From NCBI GenBank assembly GCA_903850745.1, contig CAINMH010000125.1:1-36978 (forward strand): a stretch of 36,978 nucleotides of DNA, in the 5' to 3' direction. Position 1 is the stretch's first letter. Each line of letters opens with the position of its first letter. Source of the DNA: an uncultured bacterium (GTDB taxonomy: Bacteria > Actinomycetota > Actinomycetes > S36-B12). Position numbers and translations under genes: made by a program. Positions 9,707-18,778 of this stretch are shown here, piece by piece. Below the pieces are notes generated by a model. It had not been told where the DNA came from, did not search any database, and saw only the letters and a program-made list of their open reading frames with translations.

Positions 9707-10575
9707 CCAGCATCTCCTGTGTCAGCTAGCGGCCGGGCAGATGGGAATTGGGCAGGGCGCCTCTCAGCGAAGGCTGACACGCCCTCTCGAAGATCGGCCC
9801 CGGAATAAGCCTCGACGGTGATACGCGCCAGTGCCTCCGTGTCCTCGGGAGTTATGTCCCGTTGAGTCATGTCGATAGCCAACTTGCCAGCACGCAGCGT
9901 CATCGCCGACGTGGAGAGAATCGACTGCACCAACGACACCGTCTCAGTGATGAGATCCTCACGTTCGACCATCTGCTGGATGAGGCCCATACGCAGTGCA
10001 TCTTCGGCATCAACGATACGGCTTGAGAAGAGGAGGTACTTCTCGTTGGCTGGACCGATGAGCCTGGTGATTCCAGCCGCTTCGGAGTAGCCGAGGGTGA
10101 CTCCAAGCTTGCCGATAGGCAGTCCGAAGCGTGAATCGCGTGACGCAATACGTACATCGGCGGAGCCGCTCAGTTCGAGTCCACCGCCTACCGCGAGTCC
10201 TCCGATTACCGCAATCACGGGAATCGGTATTGCTGCCACGGCCCGTAGAGCCTTGCCAAGGGTTTCGTTGTAGGAGACAGCCGTCTCGGCAGTCATGCGA
10301 ACTTCAGGGAACTCCTTGATATCGGCACCAGTGCCGAAGGCCTTGGGTCCTGCGCCGCGCAGGAGAACGACTCTGAGCTCACTGTCCTGCGCAAACTCCT
10401 CTGCCGTGGCCAGAATACGTCGCCAACCCGCCAGATTGATGATATTTAGCTGTTCAGGACGGGCAAGCGTGATGATCCCGACCGGACCGATCCGCTGCAC
10501 ACCGACAAAGTCCTTAATACAAGAATCCTCAGGGTCACGACCCAGCAGGTTCTGAAGTTCCTGAATGCTGGTCAT
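9703..10575 (-). CDS. Crotonase-superfamily protein (enoyl-CoA hydratase/isomerase-like)
   Basis: 290 aa; oxyanion-hole-like GTGADIKEF and GGLAVGGGLELSGSADVRIA; FGLPIGKLGVTLG. Confidence 0.9.
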   Translation of the reverse strand: MTSIQELQNLLGRDPEDSCIKDFVGVQRIGPVGIITLARPEQLNIINLAGWRRILATAEEFAQDSELRVVLLRGAGPKAFGTGADIKEFPEVRMTAETAVSYNETLGKALRAVAAIPIPVIAVIGGLAVGGGLELSGSADVRIASRDSRFGLPIGKLGVTLGYSEAAGITRLIGPANEKYLLFSSRIVDAEDALRMGLIQQMVEREDLITETVSLVQSILSTSAMTLRAGKLAIDMTQRDITPEDTEALARITVEAYSGADLREGVSAFAERRPAQFPSARPLADTGDAG

Positions 10576-10602
10576 CGCACACCGCCTCGCAGCCGCAGAG
10601 CA

Positions 10603-11574
10603 TCACACATGCAGCACCACCTTGCCTCGCAATTGACCCTTTTCCATGGCCTCTAGGCCTTCATGGATTCTTTCCAGCGGTAGGACTCTGTCGATTATCG
10701 GAGTCACGCCGCTATGGACCAGCGCATTGGCAAGCTCCTTCAACTCGGCCGTAGTGCCGCATACGGAGCCCTGAACGGTGATCACTTTTGCCAGAATCGA
10801 CAACAGATCTGCGCCCGGCATCGCACCTGAGGTTATTCCCGACACCACGATTCGTCCGCCGAAGCGCACGCTGTCAACGGAGTGCTGCCAGGTAGCCGCA
10901 CCCACAGTCTCTATGACGAGATCGACGGGATCAGGCACGGTCTCGCCGGGAGCGAACGCCGCGTCGGCCCCTATGTCGCGCGCCCACACCCGCTTGGCTT
11001 CCTCCCGAGATGTGACCCACACTCGGAGTCCCATCATCTTTCCCAGAAGGATTGCGGCAGTCGACACCCCTCCACCGGCACCCTGAACGAGAACAGTCTC
11101 GCCAGGAACACCGTGGCCGTGAGTCGTCAGCATCCGATAGGCGGTCAGCCAGGCTGTCGGGAGACACGCGGCCGACTCCCACGAAAGTCCTGCTGGCTTG
11201 TCCACCAGATTGCGAGCCGGCACCCTGACCCGCTCAGCGAAGGTCCCCGGCACCCACTCACTGAGAATCTGCCGCTGTGGGTCCTTCGTGTCGTCGCCGT
11301 AGCCACGATCCGGGTCCCCGAGCACGGCGTGGACGATCACCTCGCGGCCGTCATCCGTGACGCCGGCTGCATCAGTCCCCAGAATCATGGGCAGGCGGTC
11401 CTCCGTGAGCCCTGCTCCGCGTAGTGACCAGAGATCATGGTGGTTGATGCTCGCTGCACGGACATTTACGGTTACCCAGCTGTCAGGTACCGGGGCCTCA
11501 GCAATGTCACCGACCTCCAATCCCCGCAGCGGATAGAGCGCATCGATTCTCTTCGCATATGCAGCTCGCATCAC
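10603..11574 (-). CDS. Zinc-binding/quinone-reductase-like MDR alcohol dehydrogenase family oxidoreductase
   Basis: 323 aa; ASINHHDLWSLRG, MILGTDAAGV, VLVQGAGGGVSTAAILLGKMMG cofactor-binding motif. Confidence 0.88.
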   Translation of the reverse strand: MMRAAYAKRIDALYPLRGLEVGDIAEAPVPDSWVTVNVRAASINHHDLWSLRGAGLTEDRLPMILGTDAAGVTDDGREVIVHAVLGDPDRGYGDDTKDPQRQILSEWVPGTFAERVRVPARNLVDKPAGLSWESAACLPTAWLTAYRMLTTHGHGVPGETVLVQGAGGGVSTAAILLGKMMGLRVWVTSREEAKRVWARDIGADAAFAPGETVPDPVDLVIETVGAATWQHSVDSVRFGGRIVVSGITSGAMPGADLLSILAKVITVQGSVCGTTAELKELANALVHSGVTPIIDRVLPLERIHEGLEAMEKGQLRGKVVLHV

Positions 11575-11583
11575 ATTTTCCCT

Positions 11584-12504
11584 TCAGACCTGATTGCCGA
11601 GACTCAATGGCACAACGCGCACGCCAAGAATGTGCTCACACACATCGATTACAAGTGGCACATCTTCCGGCCACGGACATTGACTTACGAGGGCGGACGC
11701 CGCGAAGTCCAGGTCAAATCCGGCTTCAGTTAAGCGGCGAGCTGCCAGAAGTTCACGCATCTGCGGAGTCCAAATTCCCCTTCCGCCACTACCTCGATCG
11801 GTATCACTCTTCACGACAAGATTTTCCGCTATGGCCACAAGCTCCTCTGGGACACCAAGAACTCGCGCCGCATCAAAGTCAGTTGAGACCTCAATGTGCA
11901 CTGCGAACCTTGACAGCAGCGCTTCCGAGAGGCGTCTTCCGCCAAGACTCCCAGGGTTGTACGAAGCAAGTACATAGAAACCAGGCTCAACGTGCACCGG
12001 GGCGGAGTCTGGGCGATCATCAATCCGGACAAAGTCCCGGCCGTCCATGACCGAGTGGAGAATGGTGGACACGTCCATAGGCATCGAATTGATTTCGTCC
12101 AGATACATCGGCAGTCCTTCGCGAGCAGCGATGGTCAGCGGTCCGTCGGCCCATCGCCAACCCCCGTCTTCCGTGGGCAGGTGCGTGCCTAAAAGGTGCG
12201 CAACTGTCATATCGCCGTGGCACTGCACCGTGACCAAGTCGGGAAAGGCTGCCTCAGCAAGTGCAGTCTTCCCGGAACCCGGTTCTCCGGACAGAAGCAC
12301 GAAGAGCCCGCATTCCGCTAGGCGCCTAAGCGCCGCTACATCCGAGTGACCACCAAGATCCCGCGGAAGGTAAATCTCCCCGTTGGGTCGCACGTGCGTC
12401 TTCGCGTCCGTCGAGAAGTTCTCTCCTCGCTCCGCGACGGGTCGGGTGATGGGCCGACGACGCACTCGTGTCGATCTGTCCATTGACTGCCCACCGGGGA
12501 TCAT
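11584..12504 (-). CDS. MoxR-like AAA+ ATPase (resembles the CbbQ/NirQ/NorQ/GvpN group)
   Basis: 306 aa; Walker A GEPGSGKT (12265-12288), Walker B-like LPMYLDEIN, sensor region VLASYNPG, LSEALLSRF arginine-finger region. Start could also be the internal ATG at 12483. Confidence 0.88.
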   Translation of the reverse strand: MIPGGQSMDRSTRVRRRPITRPVAERGENFSTDAKTHVRPNGEIYLPRDLGGHSDVAALRRLAECGLFVLLSGEPGSGKTALAEAAFPDLVTVQCHGDMTVAHLLGTHLPTEDGGWRWADGPLTIAAREGLPMYLDEINSMPMDVSTILHSVMDGRDFVRIDDRPDSAPVHVEPGFYVLASYNPGSLGGRRLSEALLSRFAVHIEVSTDFDAARVLGVPEELVAIAENLVVKSDTDRGSGGRGIWTPQMRELLAARRLTEAGFDLDFAASALVSQCPWPEDVPLVIDVCEHILGVRVVPLSLGNQV

Positions 12505-12507
12505 TCA

Positions 12508-13278
12508 CTACACCGCGATGCCACCGTCAAGCACGATGACGGCTCCATTCAGAAAGGAACCCGCCCGGCTGGTCATGTAGACGATCGTTCCGGCCATATC
12601 ATCGGGGCGACCGATGCGGGCCAGCGGTGTGATGTCTATGAAGTCCTGGAGGTGAAGCTCGAGGATCGGTTCAGCCGTGCGCGAAGGGAACGCGCCGGGT
12701 GCAATCGCGTTGACCGAGATGCCCCTCGGCGCGAGTACCTTCGACAGGTGCTTCGTGAGGTGATGCAGCGCTGCCTTGGCCGCCGGGTACGGGTAGGTGT
12801 CGAGAAAAGGCGGCTTGATCCCATCGATGCTACCGATATTCACCACACGCGCCGGATCCTCCATCGAGCCAGCTGCCTCCAGCAGCGGTATGAAAGCCTG
12901 CGTCATCAGGAACGGCGCACGCAGGTCGAGGTCGATGACTGCATCCCACGCCTCGACAGTGAACTCCTCCAGTGGTGATTGGATCATGCGCCCGGCGTTG
13001 TTCACGAGAATATGCAATTGATCTTCTTGCTCCGCGAATTCCGCAACTAGCCTCTTGATCTCATTTGGATCTGCTAGATCGGCAACGATAAAAAACGCAT
13101 CTCCGCCTGAATCTTTAATTTCGGCTACAGCCCGCGCACAGTCATCGGCACTGCGCGACACGATGCATACTCGCGCACCAGCGTCGGCTAGTCCTTGAGC
13201 AAGCATTCGCCCAATACCGACGCTCGCCCCCGTAACCAGGGCAGTCTTACCGCTAAGATCAAACAGAGTAGCCATCAA
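12508..13278 (-). CDS. SDR-family NAD(P)-dependent oxidoreductase (candidate cis-diol dehydrogenase or ketoreductase)
   Basis: 256 aa; TGASVGIG, NNAG, YPAAK (YxxxK), C-terminal LNGAVIVLDGG. Confidence 0.93.
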   Translation of the reverse strand: MMATLFDLSGKTALVTGASVGIGRMLAQGLADAGARVCIVSRSADDCARAVAEIKDSGGDAFFIVADLADPNEIKRLVAEFAEQEDQLHILVNNAGRMIQSPLEEFTVEAWDAVIDLDLRAPFLMTQAFIPLLEAAGSMEDPARVVNIGSIDGIKPPFLDTYPYPAAKAALHHLTKHLSKVLAPRGISVNAIAPGAFPSRTAEPILELHLQDFIDITPLARIGRPDDMAGTIVYMTSRAGSFLNGAVIVLDGGIAV

Positions 13279-14123
13279 ATGGTTTCCCCAAAGAAGTCAA
13301 CGACCAGTTCGCGGAATCTATCCGCGTGCTCAATCTGAGTCCAGTGTCCACACTTCCCGAAAGCATGCAACTGCGCGTTCGGAATAGTGTTAAACATGTG
13401 CATTGAGTTAGCGAAAGGAACTACGCGATCATCCCGCCCGTGAATAATTAGCGTCTCATTCGGTAGCGATGCCAACTGCTCGTCCGACACGATCTGCGCA
13501 TCCAGGTGGCGCTGCAGCGGTTCGGGAAACACACGCTCAAAAGCTTCTTGGGCTCCGGGCCTGATCGTCGCCTGGTAGCGCAGTTCGGCTAATTCGTCGG
13601 TGACCAAATCGCGGTTGTAGGCCATAATGTCCATCACGCGCTTCATGTTTTCCACTGACGGCTTGTACTGCCAGAGTTCCGCGAGGTTGTCATTCAGTGG
13701 CATCGGGACGCCACCCGCTCCCATGAGGACTATGCGATCAAAACGGTCTGGATAGTGAATCGCAAGATGAAGCGACAGCCCTCCACCGAAAGAGTTGCCG
13801 ACAAGATGTGTCTTCTCGATACCCAGTTGGTCAAGGAGACTCATCATCTGGGAAATCCACGTGTCGAAGATCCTAAATTCGAGGTCGTCCGGAGTCTCGG
13901 TGTATCCGAAGCCAACCATGTCCGGAACGATCACTCGGAAATGCTCCGAAAGTTGCGGCATGATTCCGCGCCAATTCGCCCAACCGCTGACTCCGGCTCC
14001 CGAACCATGCAACATGAGCATCGCCGGACCGCTTCCCACATCGTGGTAGTTGGTCACATATCCGTCGGTGATGATGCTCTTTCCGATTTCCGGAGAAACG
14101 CTGCTCATAAGGTTTCCTATCAC
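13275..14123 (-). CDS. Alpha/beta hydrolase, meta-cleavage-product C-C hydrolase-like (MhpC/HsaD/BphD type)
   Basis: 282 aa; MLMLHGSGAGVSGWANW, nucleophile elbow GNSFGG, IHGRDDRVVP, FGKCGHWTQIEHADRF. Confidence 0.9.
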   Translation of the reverse strand: MIGNLMSSVSPEIGKSIITDGYVTNYHDVGSGPAMLMLHGSGAGVSGWANWRGIMPQLSEHFRVIVPDMVGFGYTETPDDLEFRIFDTWISQMMSLLDQLGIEKTHLVGNSFGGGLSLHLAIHYPDRFDRIVLMGAGGVPMPLNDNLAELWQYKPSVENMKRVMDIMAYNRDLVTDELAELRYQATIRPGAQEAFERVFPEPLQRHLDAQIVSDEQLASLPNETLIIHGRDDRVVPFANSMHMFNTIPNAQLHAFGKCGHWTQIEHADRFRELVVDFFGETI

Positions 14124-14178
14124 TAGTTTCGGGTTACTCGGTCAACTCTGTTCCTGCAGGTGGATCAATGACGAACGG

Positions 14179-15516
14179 TCAGACGCCCACGTCCTCGCGC
14201 GTTCGCGTCAGGGTGTCCACAACGGTGTAGGCGATCGTTCGAACAGCCTTCATCACATCGTCGATGGAGGCCACACCCATGCCCCCAAGCCCTGCCTTGA
14301 GCTCCTCGGGCGCATGGGCTGGTGGCATCGGATAGCCGACTCGGGCCGTTGGCACGCCCAGTACGCGGATCATGGTTCCGTCCGTCTGGCCCGCCTGATA
14401 CGGCGTGCTGACGTAGGGCTCTCCAGTCTCCACTTCGAAACCGCGTTGAGAGGACTGGATGATCCAGTTGTCCGGCGAAGTGGCACCCCCCGGCATCGAG
14501 CCGTACATCTCCCACGCGATCTCGAAGTCAGGGTGATTCGCCTTTATCGACTCCATAAGTTGATGGAACTGATGGCGTACCTGCGCCGGCGAGGTCCGCG
14601 GACTGATCCGCACGTCGAGAAAGATCTCCGTCGTTGCTGGCGGGAATGCCGGACGCGTGGGATCCCCAGCACGAACCGCCGAGATCCAGCCCTCCGGGTT
14701 GATGAAGCCGTCTCGGTTGCGCACCGTGTAGACCGGAAGCCACTCCTCGATCTCCTGAATGATGGTTGCGGCCGGGATAATCGAGGCGCGGAATCCAGGC
14801 GTACCGCGGGTGATTCCGGCGTATCCGAAGTCTCCATACACAGAGACCTTGAACCAGCACATTCCCGGCTCTTCGGGAAAGACTCCTGCGCGTGGCTTCA
14901 TTAGCACGCAGAAGTCTGGATACAGGCCGCGGTTGAGGAGATGATAAACACCGAGACTGATGCCGTACGCGTCACGATGCATCGCGGTCCACGGCATATT
15001 TCCGCCTGCGAAACCGATCGCCAGATCGCCCGTGAAACCAACGCCTGCATCCTTGACTGCATGCACGATCTCGGTGAGTCCAGCGACCATGCACTTGGGA
15101 TTGGTCGCCCCAAGCCCGATCACCAAGTCTCCATCGACACGAGCCTTAGGGATCATGTCTTCGCGCAGGGCCTTTGCTACATACGGGATGTCGCGCTCAG
15201 GGTCGATATGGGTATCAATCGGCGAATAGAGCAGCAGCCGGGCTCCCTCGCCTGATCCCAGGATCTCGCCATATGCGTTGCCTGTCGCCGCCGAGATCTC
15301 CTGATAGTGCGCATCAATACCGACCACGTCACGAAGGTGTGCAGCCATGAACTCCGAGGCCGGACGTTCGGCGCCGGTGGGGCTATGTATGTCGATCACG
15401 TCCACCAGCAAATTGCGCATGCGGTCAGCATTGAGATGCGCGAGAACAGCCTCGAAGATCTCCTGACGTTCCGGCGTGAGAGGCAGAGCGTTGGTTGTGG
15501 TGGGCACCTCTTCCAT
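14179..15516 (-). CDS. M20-family peptidase/deacylase-fold protein with degenerate metal-site motifs
   Basis: 445 aa; M20 layout (IDIHSPTGAERPASEFMAAHLRD..., C-terminal YQAGQTDGTMIRVLGVPTARVGYPMPPAHAPEE); canonical HxD, D and EE positions are altered (see findings). Confidence 0.85.
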   Translation of the reverse strand: MEEVPTTTNALPLTPERQEIFEAVLAHLNADRMRNLLVDVIDIHSPTGAERPASEFMAAHLRDVVGIDAHYQEISAATGNAYGEILGSGEGARLLLYSPIDTHIDPERDIPYVAKALREDMIPKARVDGDLVIGLGATNPKCMVAGLTEIVHAVKDAGVGFTGDLAIGFAGGNMPWTAMHRDAYGISLGVYHLLNRGLYPDFCVLMKPRAGVFPEEPGMCWFKVSVYGDFGYAGITRGTPGFRASIIPAATIIQEIEEWLPVYTVRNRDGFINPEGWISAVRAGDPTRPAFPPATTEIFLDVRISPRTSPAQVRHQFHQLMESIKANHPDFEIAWEMYGSMPGGATSPDNWIIQSSQRGFEVETGEPYVSTPYQAGQTDGTMIRVLGVPTARVGYPMPPAHAPEELKAGLGGMGVASIDDVMKAVRTIAYTVVDTLTRTREDVGV

Positions 15517-16814
15517 CAGGGCGCCGTGGGGAGGTCGGGAATCGCACTGATCCCAAGGTCGAATGTCATTGTGCAGACAAGTTCGAGCAGCGCCTGATCG
15601 GAGTTCTGGGGTCCGATCACCTGCAGTCCGAGGGGTAGTCCCCGTGGGCCGACCCCTACGGGCATTCCCGCCGAGGGAAGGCCAGCGGTACTCGCAAATC
15701 GATTGAAAGCCGGATCGCCCGTGGACGCGAGAGTCTCCGGGGCCTCACCCGGCGCAGCCAAGGTGATGACGACGTCGAATTGCCCGAAGACGTGTGCAGC
15801 AAAGACCGTCGTCTGCGCCAGTACTGAGCGATAGGACTCGATCTCGTCAGCACTCAGGGCATGCGCCTCTGCGATCGTGTCCTTCAGGAGGTCGGAGATC
15901 TTTGCCGGATCCGGTGAGATCATGTCACGCAGATACCACCCCGCCTCGAGGCTCTGGATCGTCGCGTGAGCGATCTGCAGGGCCGCGAGCTCCTCGGGTA
16001 CGTCCACTTCGTCCACGGATGCGACGACTCCCCGTAGTCGTTGCTCCACATCGTCGAGCATTGCCGCTGCCGCTGGCTGCGCACGATCGAACCAAGGTCC
16101 GCGCAGCACGCCCACCCTCAAATCAGCAAGAGGCGGCAGAAACCTGATTCGGGTAGGCGTCCCGTCGGGACGCGGACTGGCAAGAACACCGTCGAGACGA
16201 ATGAGATCCTGCGGGTCCCTCGCGAAACCGCCGAGGGTATCGAACGTCAATGCCACGGGCAGGACCCCGTTGAAGGGCCACCGGTTGAAGGTGGGCTTGA
16301 AGGTGAACACCCCGCAGAATGAGCCCGGTCGGTTCACCGAGCCCGCGGTCTGGGTGCCTAATGCGATCTGTACCTGCCCGTCGGCCACTGCGGCAGCAGA
16401 CCCAGCCGAAGAACCACCCGGTGTGTGGTCAGGGTTATGCGGGTTCATCGTGATGGTCGGCTGATATGTCGCGAACTCAGTAGTCGTCGTCTTGCCCATG
16501 ATCACTGCACCAGCTTCACGCAGACGTCGAACCGCCTCAGCATCCGCACTGGGCTGATGAGAGATCCATGCCGCAGAACCGTAGGAGGTCGGCTGATCGC
16601 CGGTCTCAATGATGTCCTTCAGACCGACAGGGACACCATGAAGAGCAGATCGTGGTTCGACTGCATCTGCGGCCCGCGCCTGGGCAAGTGCGTTTTCGGC
16701 ATTGAGATGGGCCCATGCGCGCACCTCGCCGTCTCGCTCGGCGATACGACTCAGGCACGCACTGACTGCATCTTCGCTTGTAGTGGTGAGAGAAGGTGTG
16801 CTCACAGATGACAT
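15516..16814 (-). CDS. Amidase-signature family amidase
   Basis: 432 aa; catalytic Lys region GVPVGLKDIIETG, TPGGSSAGSAAAVADGQVQIALGTQTAGSVNRPGSFCGVFTFKPT; Ser-cisSer-Lys triad apparently intact. Confidence 0.94.
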   Translation of the reverse strand: MSSVSTPSLTTTSEDAVSACLSRIAERDGEVRAWAHLNAENALAQARAADAVEPRSALHGVPVGLKDIIETGDQPTSYGSAAWISHQPSADAEAVRRLREAGAVIMGKTTTTEFATYQPTITMNPHNPDHTPGGSSAGSAAAVADGQVQIALGTQTAGSVNRPGSFCGVFTFKPTFNRWPFNGVLPVALTFDTLGGFARDPQDLIRLDGVLASPRPDGTPTRIRFLPPLADLRVGVLRGPWFDRAQPAAAAMLDDVEQRLRGVVASVDEVDVPEELAALQIAHATIQSLEAGWYLRDMISPDPAKISDLLKDTIAEAHALSADEIESYRSVLAQTTVFAAHVFGQFDVVITLAAPGEAPETLASTGDPAFNRFASTAGLPSAGMPVGVGPRGLPLGLQVIGPQNSDQALLELVCTMTFDLGISAIPDLPTAP

Positions 16815-16817
16815 TGA

Positions 16818-17696
16818 TCAGCCCTTGACTAGTTCGTGGCCCCAGCGCATGGGTGCCCGCCATGTCTTGACTTCCCAGACCTCGTCGTCAATGACAATGC
16901 CTCCATTGCCGACTTCCATGGCGAATCCGCTAGGGCTCGTGATGTAGAAGGAAGTCATTGCGTCGTTCGTGTGCCGGCCGAAGTCCATCGTCAGAGGAAC
17001 ACCACTGCGAGTCATCAGATCGTAAGCACGACCAGTGTCATCGAGATCGTTGACTTCGACCATGAAGTGGTTGAACTGACCGCCCTTCTGGCCGAAGCAC
17101 TCATTCATGATCGCAAGGCTGTGATGGCGACCATTGCAATGGAAGAACGTCGCATCCGCACCGTCCCAGACGATGTAATCGGAGAGCTTGAACCCCAGGA
17201 CGTTGAGGTAGAAATCGACCATTCCCTTGTAGTCCTCCGCGATGACCACCAGGTGGCCAAGGCCCATGTCACCGGTCACGAAGCCCGAGACGATACCTGA
17301 GGGCCGGAACTCGTTGTGGTCCCACGTAGCCCCGTAACGCACGGCCAAGGGGAAACCCTGCGGGTCCTTGAAGGTGATGGACTCGGTCCAATCGCGCGTG
17401 TCGTTGTCGCCATGCTCGTGCCACTCGACGGCGATGCCCGCTCCCTCTACCTGCGCAGCGATTTCACGCAGCTCCTCGGGTGTATCCACTTCCCATGTCA
17501 TGAGGCGCAAGCCATCATCTTCGGAGGGATGGAATGCGAGTCGGTATTCGAGGTCGTCGTAGCGAATGAGCATCGGGTCGGTCTCAGCCGTGCGTGGGCG
17601 CTCCTCCATCCCAAGCATGCCGACAAGGATGCGGCGCCACTCAGGGATGTTCGTGGTGTTGAACGCCAGAGCTCCAAGACGAGCAACTGCGGCCAT
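16818..17696 (-). CDS. VOC-superfamily extradiol (catechol 2,3-) dioxygenase
   Basis: 292 aa two-domain VOC protein; likely metal ligands in GHLVVIAED, FNHFMVEV, SPSGFAMEVG. Confidence 0.92.
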   Translation of the reverse strand: MAAVARLGALAFNTTNIPEWRRILVGMLGMEERPRTAETDPMLIRYDDLEYRLAFHPSEDDGLRLMTWEVDTPEELREIAAQVEGAGIAVEWHEHGDNDTRDWTESITFKDPQGFPLAVRYGATWDHNEFRPSGIVSGFVTGDMGLGHLVVIAEDYKGMVDFYLNVLGFKLSDYIVWDGADATFFHCNGRHHSLAIMNECFGQKGGQFNHFMVEVNDLDDTGRAYDLMTRSGVPLTMDFGRHTNDAMTSFYITSPSGFAMEVGNGGIVIDDEVWEVKTWRAPMRWGHELVKG

Positions 17697-17716
17697 GGTC
17701 TACCTCCTACGAATGG

Positions 17717-18772
17717 TTAACTGGGAAGGAACTGCTCGGAGCGAACGTCAGACAAAGACAGGCCGAACCCCGCCATTGCCTGTTCGGCGGCGGCGATCAT
17801 CCCCGGTGGGCCGCACAGGTAGGCGATGGTCCCTTCTGGGGCGTCGGTCCGCGATAGCACGGTCACCGGATTGCCCTTGAGGACCCCTGGGATGGTCGAA
17901 TCCTGCTCGAGCGAGATGCGGACCTGAAGCGTCGGGGTGAAACTTGCGCGAGCTCGGAGCTCATCCAGATGGAAGAGGTCCGCCTCCTTGACGCAGCCGA
18001 ACACCAGCTGGATCGGCGGAGCAGGACGAAGCAGGCGAAGCCGGTCGATCATCGACAGCATCGGCGCAAGACCAGTGCCACCGGCGACAAGCAGGTGAGG
18101 TCGCTGTGTCGGCTCAAGCACGAAAGAGCCAAGGGGGCCCTCCATCTCGAGAACATCGCCCGCTTTCGCACGGTCACGCAGGTAGTCCGACATGGTGCCC
18201 TTCGGAAGAATACGAATCAGGAAAGTGAGTTTGTTGGGTTCGTGCTCACCGGATGCCATCGAGTACGAGCGCCAGTCGTCTGTGCCGGGAACCCTGATTC
18301 GGCAGTACTGGCCAGCTGTGAATTTCAGCCGCATCGTCTTGGGGACCTTGACTTCGATCTCGGCCACCGACTCGGCAAGTCGGGTGATGCGCCCGATCTT
18401 CGCGTTGAAGAACACTGGAGGATTGGCGAGCAGCAGCGACGAGGGGTAGCCCATGTCGAACTCTGCATCTGAGTGCGCCAGTGTCTGACACAGCAAACGC
18501 TGTCCCCGAGAGGCCTCCTCCGAAGTCAGGACTGTGACGACGTCCGGCTTGGGCTGGGCATCTCCGACAAGCAGTTGCGAGATGCACGTGGCGCAGGTCC
18601 CGACCGTGCACTGACTCGCTAGATTCACGCCCCGAGCCTTGGCCGCCGCGAGGATCTCCTGACCTTCAGCGACCTCAATGGTGCGAGACTCGCCATCGCT
18701 GAAGTGGAGCACCACGCGACGAATGGAGGACCCCGAGGGGTCCTCCATCGTCGTCATCGAACTGCTCATCAA
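17717..18772 (-). CDS. Oxygenase reductase: N-terminal plant-type [2Fe-2S] ferredoxin plus FAD/NAD(P)H ferredoxin-reductase domains
   Basis: 351 aa; CTVGTCATC...LLC 2Fe-2S motif, RIRVPGTDDWRSYSMAS flavin motif, LLVAGGTGLAPMLSM, YLCGPPGM. Confidence 0.94.
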   Translation of the reverse strand: MMSSSMTTMEDPSGSSIRRVVLHFSDGESRTIEVAEGQEILAAAKARGVNLASQCTVGTCATCISQLLVGDAQPKPDVVTVLTSEEASRGQRLLCQTLAHSDAEFDMGYPSSLLLANPPVFFNAKIGRITRLAESVAEIEVKVPKTMRLKFTAGQYCRIRVPGTDDWRSYSMASGEHEPNKLTFLIRILPKGTMSDYLRDRAKAGDVLEMEGPLGSFVLEPTQRPHLLVAGGTGLAPMLSMIDRLRLLRPAPPIQLVFGCVKEADLFHLDELRARASFTPTLQVRISLEQDSTIPGVLKGNPVTVLSRTDAPEGTIAYLCGPPGMIAAAEQAMAGFGLSLSDVRSEQFLPS

Positions 18773-18778
18773 CCGGTT

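Noticed and set aside
11559-12050. 163-aa plus-strand ORF opposite the AAA+ ATPase
   Set aside because: Antisense to a gene with clear Walker motifs; low-complexity R/Q/P/H-rich translation.
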